Source: Shewanella livingstonensis
GTDB taxonomy: Bacteria; Pseudomonadota; Gammaproteobacteria; Enterobacterales; Shewanellaceae
Direction of reading: 5' to 3'
DNA length: 64,000 nt
Assembly (NCBI RefSeq): GCF_003855395.1
Contig: NZ_CP034015.1
Coordinates: 310,001-374,000, forward strand
Of this stretch, positions 32,950 to 41,654 are shown piece after piece (within the stretch, counting starts at the first letter, position 1; every line of letters starts with the position of its first letter). The notes beneath the pieces are model-generated. The model was given only the letters and a program-made list of their open reading frames with translations, did not search any database and was not told where the DNA came from. A program made the position numbers and the translations under genes.

Positions 32950-32981
32950 AGCCTTACTACTCCCCAGTGAGGCTTTTTTTT
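32950..32981 (+). terminator. Terminator downstream of the IS, probably belonging to the pre-insertion locus
   Basis: agccttac (32950-32957) and gtgaggct (32967-32974) pair with one G-T, followed by eight Ts. It is oriented for plus-strand transcription, yet no plus-strand gene lies directly upstream because the IS separates it from the PfkB gene. Confidence 0.75.
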
Positions 32982-33038
32982 GTCTGAAAATTGGGTATAT
33001 TGGCACTCTGTAATAAGATTTAAGCAAGGAGATGCTGG

Positions 33039-33731
33039 ATGATTAAGCGATTGGTAAAGAGTATTTCTGGACTATATTTAGGCGATCAAGTGCAAATGCA
33101 CAATGGTGTTGCTAGCTGTATTAACCAAAAACATGCCGTTAAGCAGTTAACCGTGCAATTTGATCGGGTCGTCGGTAATAGTGAGGCAGATCCTAAGCAT
33201 CATGGGGGGCTTGATAGAGTGCTGCATCATTTTCCTCGAGAACATTATGGCCAATACCGCCGCTGGGATTTAATGTCAACATTTGGTGATGTGCCTTCAA
33301 TGGGTGAAAATATCAGTACCGTTGGCCTTAATGAAGCACAGGTTAATATTGGCGACATTGTCCAAATTGGCGATGTGACGTTACAAGTGACTCAGCCGCG
33401 TTCGCCTTGTTTTAAACTTAACTTACAATTTGGCCATCCTAAATTTGCCTTAGCAATGCAAGAAAGTCGTATGTGCGGTTGGTTTTATCGGGTGCTGTCT
33501 GAAGGTGATATTCGTCCTAGTGACAGTATTATGCTACTAGAAAGAAAAACCAATATTAGTATCGCCAAAGCTATGCAGATTTATTTTTTAGCTGAATTTG
33601 ATGCTGTGCAATATCAAATGCTGCTTGAATGCGAAGGTTTAGCGCAAAGTTGGGTTAACTCATTACAGCGTCGCCTTGATCAGCAAAGCATAGAAGATTG
33701 GGCTATACGTTTATATGGCAACGCCAGTTAG
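33039..33731 (+). CDS. MOSC domain protein, YiiM-like
   Basis: A 230-residue cytosolic protein with a MOSC domain. Characteristic features are the D-P-K-H-H-G-G-L-D-R-V-L-H-H block near residues 53-66, FGDVPSMGENISTVGLNEAQVNIGDIVQIGD in two parts, and the conserved cysteine in QPRSPCFKLN at about 124, the likely cofactor ligand. A C-terminal helical extension of about 60 residues matches E. coli YiiM, which reduces N-hydroxylated bases using molybdenum cofactor. Its presence fits the molybdenum theme of the window. AAGGAG precedes the ATG. Confidence 0.88.
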   Translation: MIKRLVKSISGLYLGDQVQMHNGVASCINQKHAVKQLTVQFDRVVGNSEADPKHHGGLDRVLHHFPREHYGQYRRWDLMSTFGDVPSMGENISTVGLNEAQVNIGDIVQIGDVTLQVTQPRSPCFKLNLQFGHPKFALAMQESRMCGWFYRVLSEGDIRPSDSIMLLERKTNISIAKAMQIYFLAEFDAVQYQMLLECEGLAQSWVNSLQRRLDQQSIEDWAIRLYGNAS

Positions 33732-33844
33732 TTAACTCTAATGCAATGATAATATTAACAAAAAAATTATGCCGATTAAAGTAACTAGTTTAAAAACAAC
33801 CAGTTAAAATATCAGTTTAAAAGTAATATGATAAGGAATATCAA

Positions 33845-34204
33845 ATGACCGAACCGATAGACACGTTATCCAAAGAAGCTAAGAATATGGGGTTATTAGT
33901 GCATGCCGCCAGTTTTGTCGGTTATGTCTTTCCGCTAGGCAGTGTTTTAGGTCCTTTAATTGTGTGGTTAATGAAACGCGACGAATTTGAGTTTGCCAAC
34001 CAATGTGGGAAAAACTGTCTTAATTTTAAATTGAGCTTAATGATTTATGCCTTGGTGTCGGCAATATTGATTTTAATTGGTGTGGGTGTATTGCTATTAG
34101 CCGCGCTGGCATTGCTTGATGTTATTTGTACCATTATTGCGATGGTGAAAGCCAGCGATGGGATAGCTTATCAATATCCGCTCACTATCCGATTTCTGAA
34201 GTAG
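33845..34204 (+). CDS. DUF4870 (Tic20-like) membrane protein
   Basis: A 119-residue membrane protein with three helices. The pattern NMGLLVHAASFVGYVFPLGSVLGPLIVWLMKRD, then FANQCGKNCLNFKLSLMIYA, and the last loop SDGIAYQYPLTIRFLK match DUF4870. No function is assigned. ATAAGGAATATCAA gives a ribosome site. It is convergent with the chemoreceptor gene across a symmetrical terminator. Confidence 0.87.
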   Translation: MTEPIDTLSKEAKNMGLLVHAASFVGYVFPLGSVLGPLIVWLMKRDEFEFANQCGKNCLNFKLSLMIYALVSAILILIGVGVLLLAALALLDVICTIIAMVKASDGIAYQYPLTIRFLK

Positions 34205-34247
34205 TTAGCATGTTAAATATGGCTTAATGGCAACGATTATAAACATA

Positions 34248-34277
34248 AAAAACGCCACTCAATTGAGTGGCGTTTTT
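34248..34277. terminator. Bidirectional terminator between DUF4870 and chemoreceptor genes
   Basis: A 30-base perfect palindrome, aaaaacgccactcaa and its complement, with A and T runs at the ends so that it can act on both convergent genes. Confidence 0.92.
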
Positions 34278-34299
34278 GTAACATCGATTTATAAACTAA

Positions 34300-36219
34300 T
34301 TACACTTTAAAGCGAGCGACTAGAGTATCAAGTCGAGTTGCTAATTGGTTTAGTGACTTACTGGCATGTGCCGCCGCGTGAGCGGTATCGGCTGTACGTT
34401 GAGTAATATCGTTGATTTCAGTCACATTGCGATTAATGTCTTCAACTACGGTAGATTGTTCTTCCGTCGCGGCAGCAACTTGAATGTTCATATCGCTAAT
34501 CAACGCAATACGTTCACTTATACCACTTAACGACTGGCTAGCTTCGTCTACAGCCGTAACACCTTCGTGTGAGCGACTACGCGATTGCTCCATCGCATTA
34601 ACTGCTCGGCTAGTTTCTGATTGCAGCTTATCAATCATATTTTGTACTTCATTGGTCGATGCAGCCGTTCTAGAAGCCAAGTTACGCACTTCATCTGCAA
34701 CCACAGCAAAGCCTCGTCCGGCTTCACCAGCGCGAGCAGCTTCAATTGCCGCATTAAGTGCCAGTAAGTTAGTTTGCTCGGAAATAGCACGGATAACATC
34801 TAAAATACTGCCAATCGACTTTGTGTGCGTCGCTAACGATTCGATAACTTCACCAACTTGTTCAACGTCTTTAGACAATTGATTAATGGTGGCTCGTGCA
34901 CGAGTGACTACTTTTTGGCCATCGACAGATTCGGTGTCGGCATCGCGCGCGGTAACAGCAGCTTGAGCTGCATTGCTTGCGATTTCGTTGACGGTTGCAC
35001 CCATTTCGTTAATGGCGGTAACAACCATGATGGTACGATCTTTTTGTAACTGGCTATCTTCTAATGTTTGATGTGCTTGATTTGATACATCAACGGCCGA
35101 TAAACCAAGTTGTTCGCTGGTTTTGGCAACTTCAACAACCGTATCTTGGATTTTGCTGATAAAGCTATTAAAACCGCGAGCAAGTTGAGCTATTTCGTCA
35201 TCACCATTAACCGGTAGTCTTTGACGTAAATCGCCTTCACCCTCACCAATATTACGAAATAATTCAGCAATATGAGCAATAGGACGGCTGACTGAACCTG
35301 CAACCGCAATTGAAATTGCAATAAATACCGCTGCGATAAGTATTGTCCACAATAATATCTGATAAGCCGATTCTTGTAGCAGTGCAAACACTTCAGCTTC
35401 AGGCACTTGAGCGACTAAGTACCAGTCCATAGACTCAATGTAGCTGCTGGCAATTAGCATGTGTTGGCCATCGACTTCCGCTTTGACTAAATTAAAATCA
35501 CTTTGGTTTAATAGCTGGTTAGTATTGGCATTAGGGTACAAAGTGCTTAGTTTGCTTTTACCTACTTTACGTGTGTCTTGGTGAAGTTTTACGTCACCTT
35601 TAGCATCAACTAAATATACAAAACCGCTGTCTTCTATTTTAAATGAAGCCAGTAAATTAACCATCGAATCTAACGATTTGGCTAATCCCACAAGGCCGCG
35701 ACCATTGGGTTGCTGGTAGTTGATAAATAGCTTTACATCACCATTAGCTTCGGTGAACACATTCAGCATTCGCTCTTGTTTACTGTTGCGATAGTCAAAA
35801 AACCAACCGTCTTGATCTGGGGTTAATACTCGTAAAAATCCGTCTTGTGTGTAATAGGCTGCGCTTTCGCGATCGGCGTAAGATGCTTGAGCTAAGCCGT
35901 ATTGGTCTTTTATGTCATTAAGTTGTGCGATAACGAGGCTTTCTTGGTCCGCTGGGCGGCCATTTTGAAGCCATCCAAGCAACATTCTGCTATTTGCGAG
36001 CTGTTCCGCGGCATTCATTAAACCACTAATTTCAAGGTCAACTTCATTACGGATTTGCATGAGTAAGCTTGGCATTTCCGAATTTAGCATTCGCTGTTCA
36101 ACGATTTGCTTGGCACTTCGTTGACTTAGCAGCCCGACTAACATTGTTGACAGCAGTACCGCGAAGGTCACGGTGAGCAAGATTTTTTGCTTAATGGTAA
36201 GGGTATTAAATGTATTCAT
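34300..36219 (-). CDS. Methyl-accepting chemotaxis protein with dCache sensor
   Basis: A 639-residue chemoreceptor. Order: cytoplasmic start and first membrane helix ([19 protein letters not shown], about 14-32); a periplasmic double-Cache sensor (about 35-280, with [10 protein letters not shown] and [17 protein letters not shown]); a second helix ([21 protein letters not shown]); a HAMP domain ([24 protein letters not shown]); and the signalling tip [37 protein letters not shown] in two parts. There is no CheR-tethering C-terminal pentapeptide. A sigma-28-like promoter lies upstream. The FFDYR-type pocket suggests an amino acid or similar small ligand, but this is a guess. Confidence 0.94.
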   Translation of the reverse strand: MNTFNTLTIKQKILLTVTFAVLLSTMLVGLLSQRSAKQIVEQRMLNSEMPSLLMQIRNEVDLEISGLMNAAEQLANSRMLLGWLQNGRPADQESLVIAQLNDIKDQYGLAQASYADRESAAYYTQDGFLRVLTPDQDGWFFDYRNSKQERMLNVFTEANGDVKLFINYQQPNGRGLVGLAKSLDSMVNLLASFKIEDSGFVYLVDAKGDVKLHQDTRKVGKSKLSTLYPNANTNQLLNQSDFNLVKAEVDGQHMLIASSYIESMDWYLVAQVPEAEVFALLQESAYQILLWTILIAAVFIAISIAVAGSVSRPIAHIAELFRNIGEGEGDLRQRLPVNGDDEIAQLARGFNSFISKIQDTVVEVAKTSEQLGLSAVDVSNQAHQTLEDSQLQKDRTIMVVTAINEMGATVNEIASNAAQAAVTARDADTESVDGQKVVTRARATINQLSKDVEQVGEVIESLATHTKSIGSILDVIRAISEQTNLLALNAAIEAARAGEAGRGFAVVADEVRNLASRTAASTNEVQNMIDKLQSETSRAVNAMEQSRSRSHEGVTAVDEASQSLSGISERIALISDMNIQVAAATEEQSTVVEDINRNVTEINDITQRTADTAHAAAHASKSLNQLATRLDTLVARFKV

Positions 36220-36250
36220 CTACAACAGCCTCTTGGAGTATCTTTATGAT

Positions 36251-36277
36251 ATATCGGACACAATGACAATAAATTGA
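36251..36277 (-). promoter_or_regulatory. Sigma-28 (FliA) type promoter of the chemoreceptor gene
   Basis: On the minus strand: TCAATTTA, 11 bases, TCCGATAT, against consensus TAAAGTTT-N11-GCCGATAA (5/8 and 6/8 matches with exact spacing). The -10 element is about 32 bases before the ATG, giving a short leader containing AGAGG. Confidence 0.5.
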
Positions 36278-36371
36278 TAGTTATTTTGCTGTTACGTTAA
36301 TTAAGTAGACAAAATAGCCTTTTTGCGTAGGTTGTTCTGATTTTGTGTGACTAATGATAGTCGATAAAACA

Positions 36372-36405
36372 AAAAAAACGCACCTATATTTAAGTGCGTT
36401 TTTTT
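36372..36405 (-). terminator. Terminator of the ETF-QO gene
   Basis: aaaaaaacgcac (36372-36383) and gtgcgttttttt (36394-36405) around a 10-base loop. It lies 32 bases past the ETF-QO stop in the direction of transcription. Confidence 0.9.
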
Positions 36406-36436
36406 GACTGTGCCAATATTTTAACTATTGGTTAAT

Positions 36437-38086
36437 TTACATATTTGGGTAGTTTGGCCCGCCGCCGCCTTCTGGTGTGACCCAAGTGATATTCTGGCTT
36501 GGGTCTTTAATGTCACAGGTCTTACAATGAATACAATTTTGACCATTAATCACAAATTTTTTGTCACCAGCGTCTTCAACAACTTCATAAACACCTGCTG
36601 GGCAGTATCGTTGTGCGGGTTCATCAAATTTAACTAAGTTAACCGAAATAGGGATACTTTGGTCTTTTAGGTGTAAGTGACACAATTGATCTTCTTCGTG
36701 ATAAGTATTTGACAAATATACAGACGATAACTTATCAAAACTTAATTTCCCATCAGGTTTAGGGTAATCAATTTTATTGTAATCACTCGCAAGCCCCATA
36801 GTGGCGTAATCTGGCGTATTATCTCTAAAGGTTACCGGAAACTTGCCGCCAAACCAATTTTGGTCAATATAGTTATAGGCGCCACCGAGTAAGGTGCCAA
36901 ACTTATGCATTGCAGGACCAAAGTTACGAGAGCTATAAAGCTCTTCATGTAGCCAGCTTTCTTCAAAGCGTTGTTGGAAGCAATCAAGATCTTTACCGCC
37001 CTCAAGTCCAGCAATTAAGCCTTCACCTAAGGTTTTGGCTGCGATGATACCGCTCTTAATCGCAGTATGGGTGCCCTTAATTTTAGCAAAATTAAGCGTG
37101 CCAGCATTACAGCCAATAATTAATCCACCAGGGAAACTCATTTTAGGTAATGAATTTAGGCCGCCTTTGGCAAGGGCGCGAGCACCATAGGATAAGCGTT
37201 CGCCCCCGGTTAGTGTTTGTGCAATAACGGGGTGAGTTTTATAACGTTGAAATTCATCAAATGGACTGAGGTGAGGATTTTTATAATTTAAATCGATAAT
37301 TAACCCTACGGCAACTTGATTGTCTTCCATGTGGTATAAAAATCCGCCACCAGATGAACCATCTACTAATGGCCAGCCGCCAGTATGAACCACTTTACCC
37401 TGTTGATGTTGCTCAGCAGGGATTTTCCAAATTTCTTTAAAGCCTAAGCCATAGTGCTGCGGCGTTTTGCCATTGTCTAAATGGTATTTTTGAATCAGTT
37501 GCTTACCTAAATGCCCCCGACAGCCTTCGGAGAAAACAGTGTACTTGGCATGTAACTCCATACCCGGCATATAGCTGTCTTTATGTTGACCATTTTCGCC
37601 AACACCCATGTCACCGATTAAAATACCTTTAACGCTATTATCGTCATTAAACAGTAATTCACTGGCGGCAAATCCGGGGAAAATCTCGACCCCTAGAGCT
37701 TCAGCTCTATTGGCCAACCAACGGGCTAAATTACCGACACTAATAATGTAATTACCCTCATTGTGCATGGTTTTTGGCACTAAGCTGTTTGGCATTAAGC
37801 GAGATTTTGTATCTGAATTAAACAAGTAGATTTCGTCATGAGTGACTTTGGTCTTTAGCGGGATATCTGAGTCACGCCAATCATTAAATAGTTCATCCAG
37901 TACATCGGGTTCAAATACTGCACCCGACAAAATATGTGCGCCAACCTCAGAGCCTTTTTCAACCACACAAACAGTGATTTCTTTATCGGCATCTTTAGAT
38001 ATTTGCATTAAACGACAAGCGGTTGCTAAACCTGCAGGGCCTGCACCGACAATTACTACGTCGAACTCCATTGACTCGCGTTCCAT
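36437..38086 (-). CDS. Electron transfer flavoprotein-ubiquinone oxidoreductase
   Basis: A 549-residue membrane-associated flavoprotein that moves electrons from ETF (fatty acid and amino acid oxidation) to ubiquinone. The FAD-binding motif VVIVGAGPAGLATA is at about 10-23. Further family blocks are SGAVFEPDVLDELF, YIISVGNLARWLA and FSEGCRGHLGKQL. The C-terminal 4Fe-4S part holds YCPAGVYE and NCIHCKTCDIKDP. Start: ATG 38086 follows AAAGGTGA by five bases; the ATG at 38101 lies upstream of that site and is less likely. A palindrome in the promoter suggests control by the fatty-acid regulator PsrA. Confidence 0.94.
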   Translation of the reverse strand: MERESMEFDVVIVGAGPAGLATACRLMQISKDADKEITVCVVEKGSEVGAHILSGAVFEPDVLDELFNDWRDSDIPLKTKVTHDEIYLFNSDTKSRLMPNSLVPKTMHNEGNYIISVGNLARWLANRAEALGVEIFPGFAASELLFNDDNSVKGILIGDMGVGENGQHKDSYMPGMELHAKYTVFSEGCRGHLGKQLIQKYHLDNGKTPQHYGLGFKEIWKIPAEQHQQGKVVHTGGWPLVDGSSGGGFLYHMEDNQVAVGLIIDLNYKNPHLSPFDEFQRYKTHPVIAQTLTGGERLSYGARALAKGGLNSLPKMSFPGGLIIGCNAGTLNFAKIKGTHTAIKSGIIAAKTLGEGLIAGLEGGKDLDCFQQRFEESWLHEELYSSRNFGPAMHKFGTLLGGAYNYIDQNWFGGKFPVTFRDNTPDYATMGLASDYNKIDYPKPDGKLSFDKLSSVYLSNTYHEEDQLCHLHLKDQSIPISVNLVKFDEPAQRYCPAGVYEVVEDAGDKKFVINGQNCIHCKTCDIKDPSQNITWVTPEGGGGPNYPNM

Positions 38087-38146
38087 GTTGTCACCTTTCA
38101 AAGTTTCCCGTTCATCGCGGGTTTATTGTTTTTCTATAACGATAAG

Positions 38147-38160
38147 TAAACGATCGTTTA
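38147..38160. promoter_or_regulatory. Probable PsrA-type operator of the ETF-QO gene
   Basis: A 14-base perfect palindrome, TAAACGATCGTTTA, 60 bases upstream of the ETF-QO start. The AAAC-N4-GTTT core fits the known PsrA motif, and ETF-QO is a reported PsrA regulon member in Shewanella (from memory of comparative regulon studies). FadR or LiuR motifs fit less well. Confidence 0.5.
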
Positions 38161-38310
38161 TCCTTTTACTCACCTTACCGCAAAATTCACTTTTGTCACA
38201 GTAGCAAACACAATCTTGTCAGCGTGAGTCGAGTCACAAATAGTTAACGATATAGTGTTTTTAACTAAGATATTCACCTAAAGGGGTATTTGTAAAACGG
38301 CAAATAGGCC

Positions 38311-38316
38311 TATAAT
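38311..38316 (+). promoter_or_regulatory. -10 box of the moaA promoter
   Basis: A perfect TATAAT, about seven bases before the predicted start of the riboswitch leader. A -35 element is not clear (TTGTAA ends 15 bases upstream). An activator may help. Confidence 0.5.
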
Positions 38317-38318
38317 TG

Positions 38319-38430
38319 GATCTGACGGTTCTCCGAGCTTTTTGCCCTACGTCAATGATATGGGTAGTTAGCCGTGGTAATTTTGCCACCGGGGTGAGTA
38401 AAGAAATGCACTCACCTCCCACACTTGGAA
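38319..38430 (+). ncRNA. Molybdenum cofactor riboswitch (Moco RNA motif) in the moaA leader
   Basis: The 115-base leader has the look of the Moco RNA found before moaA: a CTCCGAGC segment (38331-38338), CCCTACG, a stem gtggtaa/ttgccac (38374-38380 with 38383-38389), and a second stem ggtgagt/actcacc (38393-38399 with 38410-38416). The leader ends in CCTCCCAC just before the ribosome site GGAAAGG (38427-38433), so ligand binding could hide or free that site. In the known system cofactor binding represses moaA. I identified it from conserved segments and structure, not by a covariance search. Confidence 0.8.
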
Positions 38431-38438
38431 AGGTTAAC

Positions 38439-39419
38439 ATGTCCCAATTACAAGACAGCTTTGGTCGAAGATTTCACTATTTGCGGATGTCAGTCACTGA
38501 CGTTTGTAATTTCAAATGTACTTATTGTTTGCCCGATGGCTATAAACCGGATGGTAAACCTACCTTTTTAACCCTTAATGAGATTGAAAATCTCGTTGCA
38601 GGCTTTGGTGAGGTTGGTACTCAAAAAGTTCGTATCACCGGTGGCGAGCCCACTTTACGCAAAGACTTTACCGATATTGTGCGCATTGTTGCGGCTAACG
38701 CTAATATTAATACTGTTGCTATGACCACCAATGGTTATCGTTTACAGCAGCATGCTAAAGAGTGGTATGAGGCTGGTCTGCGCCGTATTAATGTGTCTGT
38801 TGATAGCCTAGATCCTAAAATGTTTTATCAAATTACTGGCGAAAATAAATTCGACCAAGTGATGCGTGGTATTGATGCGGCACTTGAAGCGGGTTTTGAG
38901 CGAGTAAAAGTCAACGCCGTATTACTTAAAGGCTTAAACGATAAAGATTTACCACGTTTTTTACAGTGGATTAAACATACCCCTATCGATTTGCGCTTTA
39001 TTGAGTTAATGGAAACAGGTTTGGGCCACGATTATTTTAACGAGCATCATTTAGCTGGGGTTGATATTAAAAAACAACTCGAGCAACAAGGCTGGTTATA
39101 TGACTTGCCAAGTGTTGATGATGGTCCGGCGCAAAACTTCAGTCACAGTGATTATCAAGGCCGTATAGGGCTTATTATGCCTTATGCTAAAAACTTCTGT
39201 GCCAGCTGCAATCGTTTACGTGTTTCTGCTAAAGGTAAATTACATTTATGTTTGTTTACTGAAAATGGCGTTGATTTGCGTGATTTATTGCAAGATGCTT
39301 CGCAGCGAGATGAGTTAATCACTCGTTTGCACGGCCAATTAGCGCAGAAAAAAGAAACCCATTATCTACACCAAGGTATTACCGGTGTGACTCAACACCT
39401 TGCTTCTATTGGTGGCTAA
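38439..39419 (+). CDS. moaA: GTP 3',8-cyclase MoaA
   Basis: Radical SAM enzyme that starts molybdopterin synthesis from GTP. The 326-residue protein has the N-terminal cluster motif C-x3-C-x2-C in VTDVCNFKCTYCLPDGY, the RITGGEPTLRKD block, and the C-terminal cluster with FCASCNRLRVSAKGKLHLCLF. It ends with Gly-Gly, as MoaA requires. The ATG at 38439 follows GGAAAGG; upstream in-frame codons lie inside the riboswitch. It leads the operon moaA-moaC-moaD-moaE-modA-modB-modC; no moaB lies in it. Confidence 0.96.
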   Translation: MSQLQDSFGRRFHYLRMSVTDVCNFKCTYCLPDGYKPDGKPTFLTLNEIENLVAGFGEVGTQKVRITGGEPTLRKDFTDIVRIVAANANINTVAMTTNGYRLQQHAKEWYEAGLRRINVSVDSLDPKMFYQITGENKFDQVMRGIDAALEAGFERVKVNAVLLKGLNDKDLPRFLQWIKHTPIDLRFIELMETGLGHDYFNEHHLAGVDIKKQLEQQGWLYDLPSVDDGPAQNFSHSDYQGRIGLIMPYAKNFCASCNRLRVSAKGKLHLCLFTENGVDLRDLLQDASQRDELITRLHGQLAQKKETHYLHQGITGVTQHLASIGG

Positions 39420-39502
39420 GCGGTTATTGAGTTAAACCGACTGATGCTCACATTATTGTGGCGCACAGTCGATAGACATTGAATTTGATAAGGCAGAACA
39501 GC

Positions 39503-39979
39503 ATGAGCAATCGTTTTACCCACATTAACGCCGATGGCAATGCCCATATGGTTGATGTTACTGAAAAAGCGGTCACCGAGCGTGAAGCGCGAGCAGAAGC
39601 CTTTATCGACATGGCGCCAGAAACCTTAGCCATGATCATGAATGGCAGCCATCACAAAGGTGATGTGTTTGCTACCGCACGTATTGCTGGCATTCAAGCG
39701 GCCAAAAAAACCGCTGATTTAATTCCGTTATGCCATCCCCTAATGCTGACCAAGGTAGAGGTTGAGCTTGAAGCCCAGCCTGACCACAATCGCGTGCGTA
39801 TAACCAGTTTGTGTAAGTTATCTGGTAAAACCGGTGTTGAAATGGAAGCGTTAACGGCTGCATCGGTCGCTGCGCTAACCATTTACGACATGTGTAAAGC
39901 AGTGCAAAAAGACATGATTATTTCTCAAGTACGTTTACTTGAAAAACGTGGTGGTAAATCAGGCCATTTTCAAGCCTAA
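39503..39979 (+). CDS. moaC: Cyclic pyranopterin monophosphate synthase MoaC
   Basis: Works with MoaA to form cyclic pyranopterin monophosphate. The 158-residue protein has [25 protein letters not shown] (in two parts) at the start, [28 protein letters not shown] with the conserved active-site LCHPL, and [25 protein letters not shown] near the end. The ATG at 39503 follows AAGGCAG; a TTG at 39479 is not needed. It lies 83 bases after moaA. Confidence 0.96.
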   Translation: MSNRFTHINADGNAHMVDVTEKAVTEREARAEAFIDMAPETLAMIMNGSHHKGDVFATARIAGIQAAKKTADLIPLCHPLMLTKVEVELEAQPDHNRVRITSLCKLSGKTGVEMEALTAASVAALTIYDMCKAVQKDMIISQVRLLEKRGGKSGHFQA

Positions 39980-40042
39980 ACTGACCATTATAAACAACGC
40001 ACATCTAATATGTTTTACCCATAAATGCATTGAGAGACCACT

Positions 40043-40291
40043 ATGATCCAAGTGTTATTTTTTGCGCAAATCCGTGAGTTACTCGGTACCGCTAATATTG
40101 AACATATAGCCGATAATATTGACACTGCAGAAGCATTACGTGCAGCACTTGCTGCCACCGATGACAAGTGGGCTAGAGTGTTGGCATCAGACAAACTGCT
40201 AGTGGCGATTAATCAAACTATGAGCCAGTGGGATTCGCCTGTAAATGACGGTGATGAAGTCGCCTTTTTTCCTCCGGTTACAGGTGGATAA
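40043..40291 (+). CDS. moaD: Molybdopterin synthase sulfur carrier subunit MoaD
   Basis: A small ubiquitin-like protein of 82 residues ending VTGG. The terminal Gly-Gly is activated by MoeB as an acyl adenylate and then thiocarboxylated to donate sulfur to the pterin. The beta-grasp pattern VLFFAQIRELLG and DGDEVAFFPPVTGG is clear. One base separates its stop from the moaE ATG. Confidence 0.95.
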   Translation: MIQVLFFAQIRELLGTANIEHIADNIDTAEALRAALAATDDKWARVLASDKLLVAINQTMSQWDSPVNDGDEVAFFPPVTGG

Positions 40292-40292
40292 T

Positions 40293-40763
40293 ATGAAACA
40301 GCAGAGCAATAGCATTGTGGTTCGTGTTCACACTGAAGATTTTAGTGTTGCTGATGAATATGCATTACTGGCCTGTGATAATCAGGACGGCGCCGTGGTC
40401 AACTTTGTCGGTAAAGTACGTGACTTTAATGACGGAAGTGCGGTGACCGATTTAACGCTAGAACACTATCCTGGGATGACTGAGTCGGTATTAATGCAGA
40501 TAAGCCAACAGGCTTGTGAACGTTGGCCATTAAACAAAGTGACTATTATTCATCGCGTTGGTACCTTATTACTTGGTGAGCAAATTGTGTTTATTGGTGT
40601 GACCAGTGCCCATCGGAAAGCGGCTTTTGCAGCATGTGAGTTTTTAATCGATTTTTTAAAAACAAAAGCACCTTTTTGGAAGCTTGAAGCCGGCGATACT
40701 GGCGCTAAGTGGGTTGAAGCACGTGACAGCGATCAACAAGCCGCCCAAATGTGGAAAAAGTAA
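40293..40763 (+). CDS. moaE: Molybdopterin synthase catalytic subunit MoaE
   Basis: A 156-residue subunit that, with MoaD, inserts two sulfurs into cyclic pyranopterin. Motifs are GAVVNFVGKVRDFNDG, LTLEHYPGMTE, IIHRVGTLLLGEQIVFIGVTSAHRKAAFAACEFLIDFLKTKAPFWK (in parts), with the active-site Lys in KTKAPFWK, and ends with KWVEARDSD. The start follows the moaD stop by one base; the in-frame upstream start at 40245 would run through moaD. Confidence 0.95.
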   Translation: MKQQSNSIVVRVHTEDFSVADEYALLACDNQDGAVVNFVGKVRDFNDGSAVTDLTLEHYPGMTESVLMQISQQACERWPLNKVTIIHRVGTLLLGEQIVFIGVTSAHRKAAFAACEFLIDFLKTKAPFWKLEAGDTGAKWVEARDSDQQAAQMWKK

Positions 40764-40802
40764 TCGTCTATATGGCTCGTACATAGCAAGGATAAACCCT
40801 CA

Positions 40803-41654
40803 ATGTCTTTCATTTATGCCAACATTACTCAGCTAGCAGACTCATTTAGGCCTCGATTCCGTGCTGGTGCTATCGCATTATTCTTTGCCATTGTTAGTTC
40901 AGTAGGGTTTAGTTCTGCAAGTGTCGCGAGTGATGCTCCGGCCATTGCTGCGGCTGCTAACATTAAATTTGCGGTAGATGAGATAGCGATACGTTTTCAG
41001 CAGCAAACGGGTTTAGCTCTGCGGATAAGTTATGGTTCTTCGGGTAATTTTGTGACCCAAATTCAGCATGGCGCTCCGTTTGAAATGATGCTCAGTGCTG
41101 ATGAAGGTTATATCGATAAACTGCATCAAGCGGGATTTACCCAAGGAGAGGGTGTTATTTATGCCATTGGTCGACTTGCGCTTGCGGCACCGAAAGACTC
41201 GCCGTTAATTTTAGACGCTGATTTAGTCGGCCTAGCGCAATTAATCGATGATGGGAAATTATCTCGTTTTGCGATAGCCAATCCCGATCATGCTCCTTAT
41301 GGCGTGAGTGCGCGTGAAGTACTGCAAGCAAAAGGCCTATGGGATGCGCTACAGGCAACGTTGATTTTAGGTGAAAATGCTGCCCAAGCGACTCAATTTA
41401 CCATTAGCGGCTCCACTCAAGGCGGTATTGTACCGTTATCTTTAGTGCTAACGCCTGAGTTTGCTAAGCGTGGTAACTATGTCGTGATCCCGGATGCATT
41501 ATTTCAACCGCTTTATCAACGTATGGCATTAATGCCCAATGCATCTGAAACTGCCGAGCGATTTTATCAGTACATGCAATCTGCTGATGCACAGCAAGTA
41601 TTAACTCAATTTGGATTTAACTTACCTAAATCTGTCGTTAAGCAGGCTAATTAA
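40803..41654 (+). CDS. modA: Molybdate ABC transporter substrate-binding protein ModA
   Basis: A 283-residue periplasmic protein with an N-terminal signal running to about residue 42 (SSASVASD). The mature ModA pattern follows: AAAANIKFAVDEIAIRFQQQTG, ISYGSSGNFVTQIQHGAPFEMMLSADEGYIDKL in two parts, and FAIANPDHAPYGVSAREVLQ. The Ser in YGSSGN and the Tyr in APYG are typical oxyanion ligands. It is 39 bases after moaE. The stop overlaps the modB ATG by one base. Confidence 0.94.
   Translation: MSFIYANITQLADSFRPRFRAGAIALFFAIVSSVGFSSASVASDAPAIAAAANIKFAVDEIAIRFQQQTGLALRISYGSSGNFVTQIQHGAPFEMMLSADEGYIDKLHQAGFTQGEGVIYAIGRLALAAPKDSPLILDADLVGLAQLIDDGKLSRFAIANPDHAPYGVSAREVLQAKGLWDALQATLILGENAAQATQFTISGSTQGGIVPLSLVLTPEFAKRGNYVVIPDALFQPLYQRMALMPNASETAERFYQYMQSADAQQVLTQFGFNLPKSVVKQAN

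Noticed and set aside
34484..34882. 132-codon plus-strand frame opposite the chemoreceptor
   Set aside because: It mirrors the conserved signalling tip and is not a gene.
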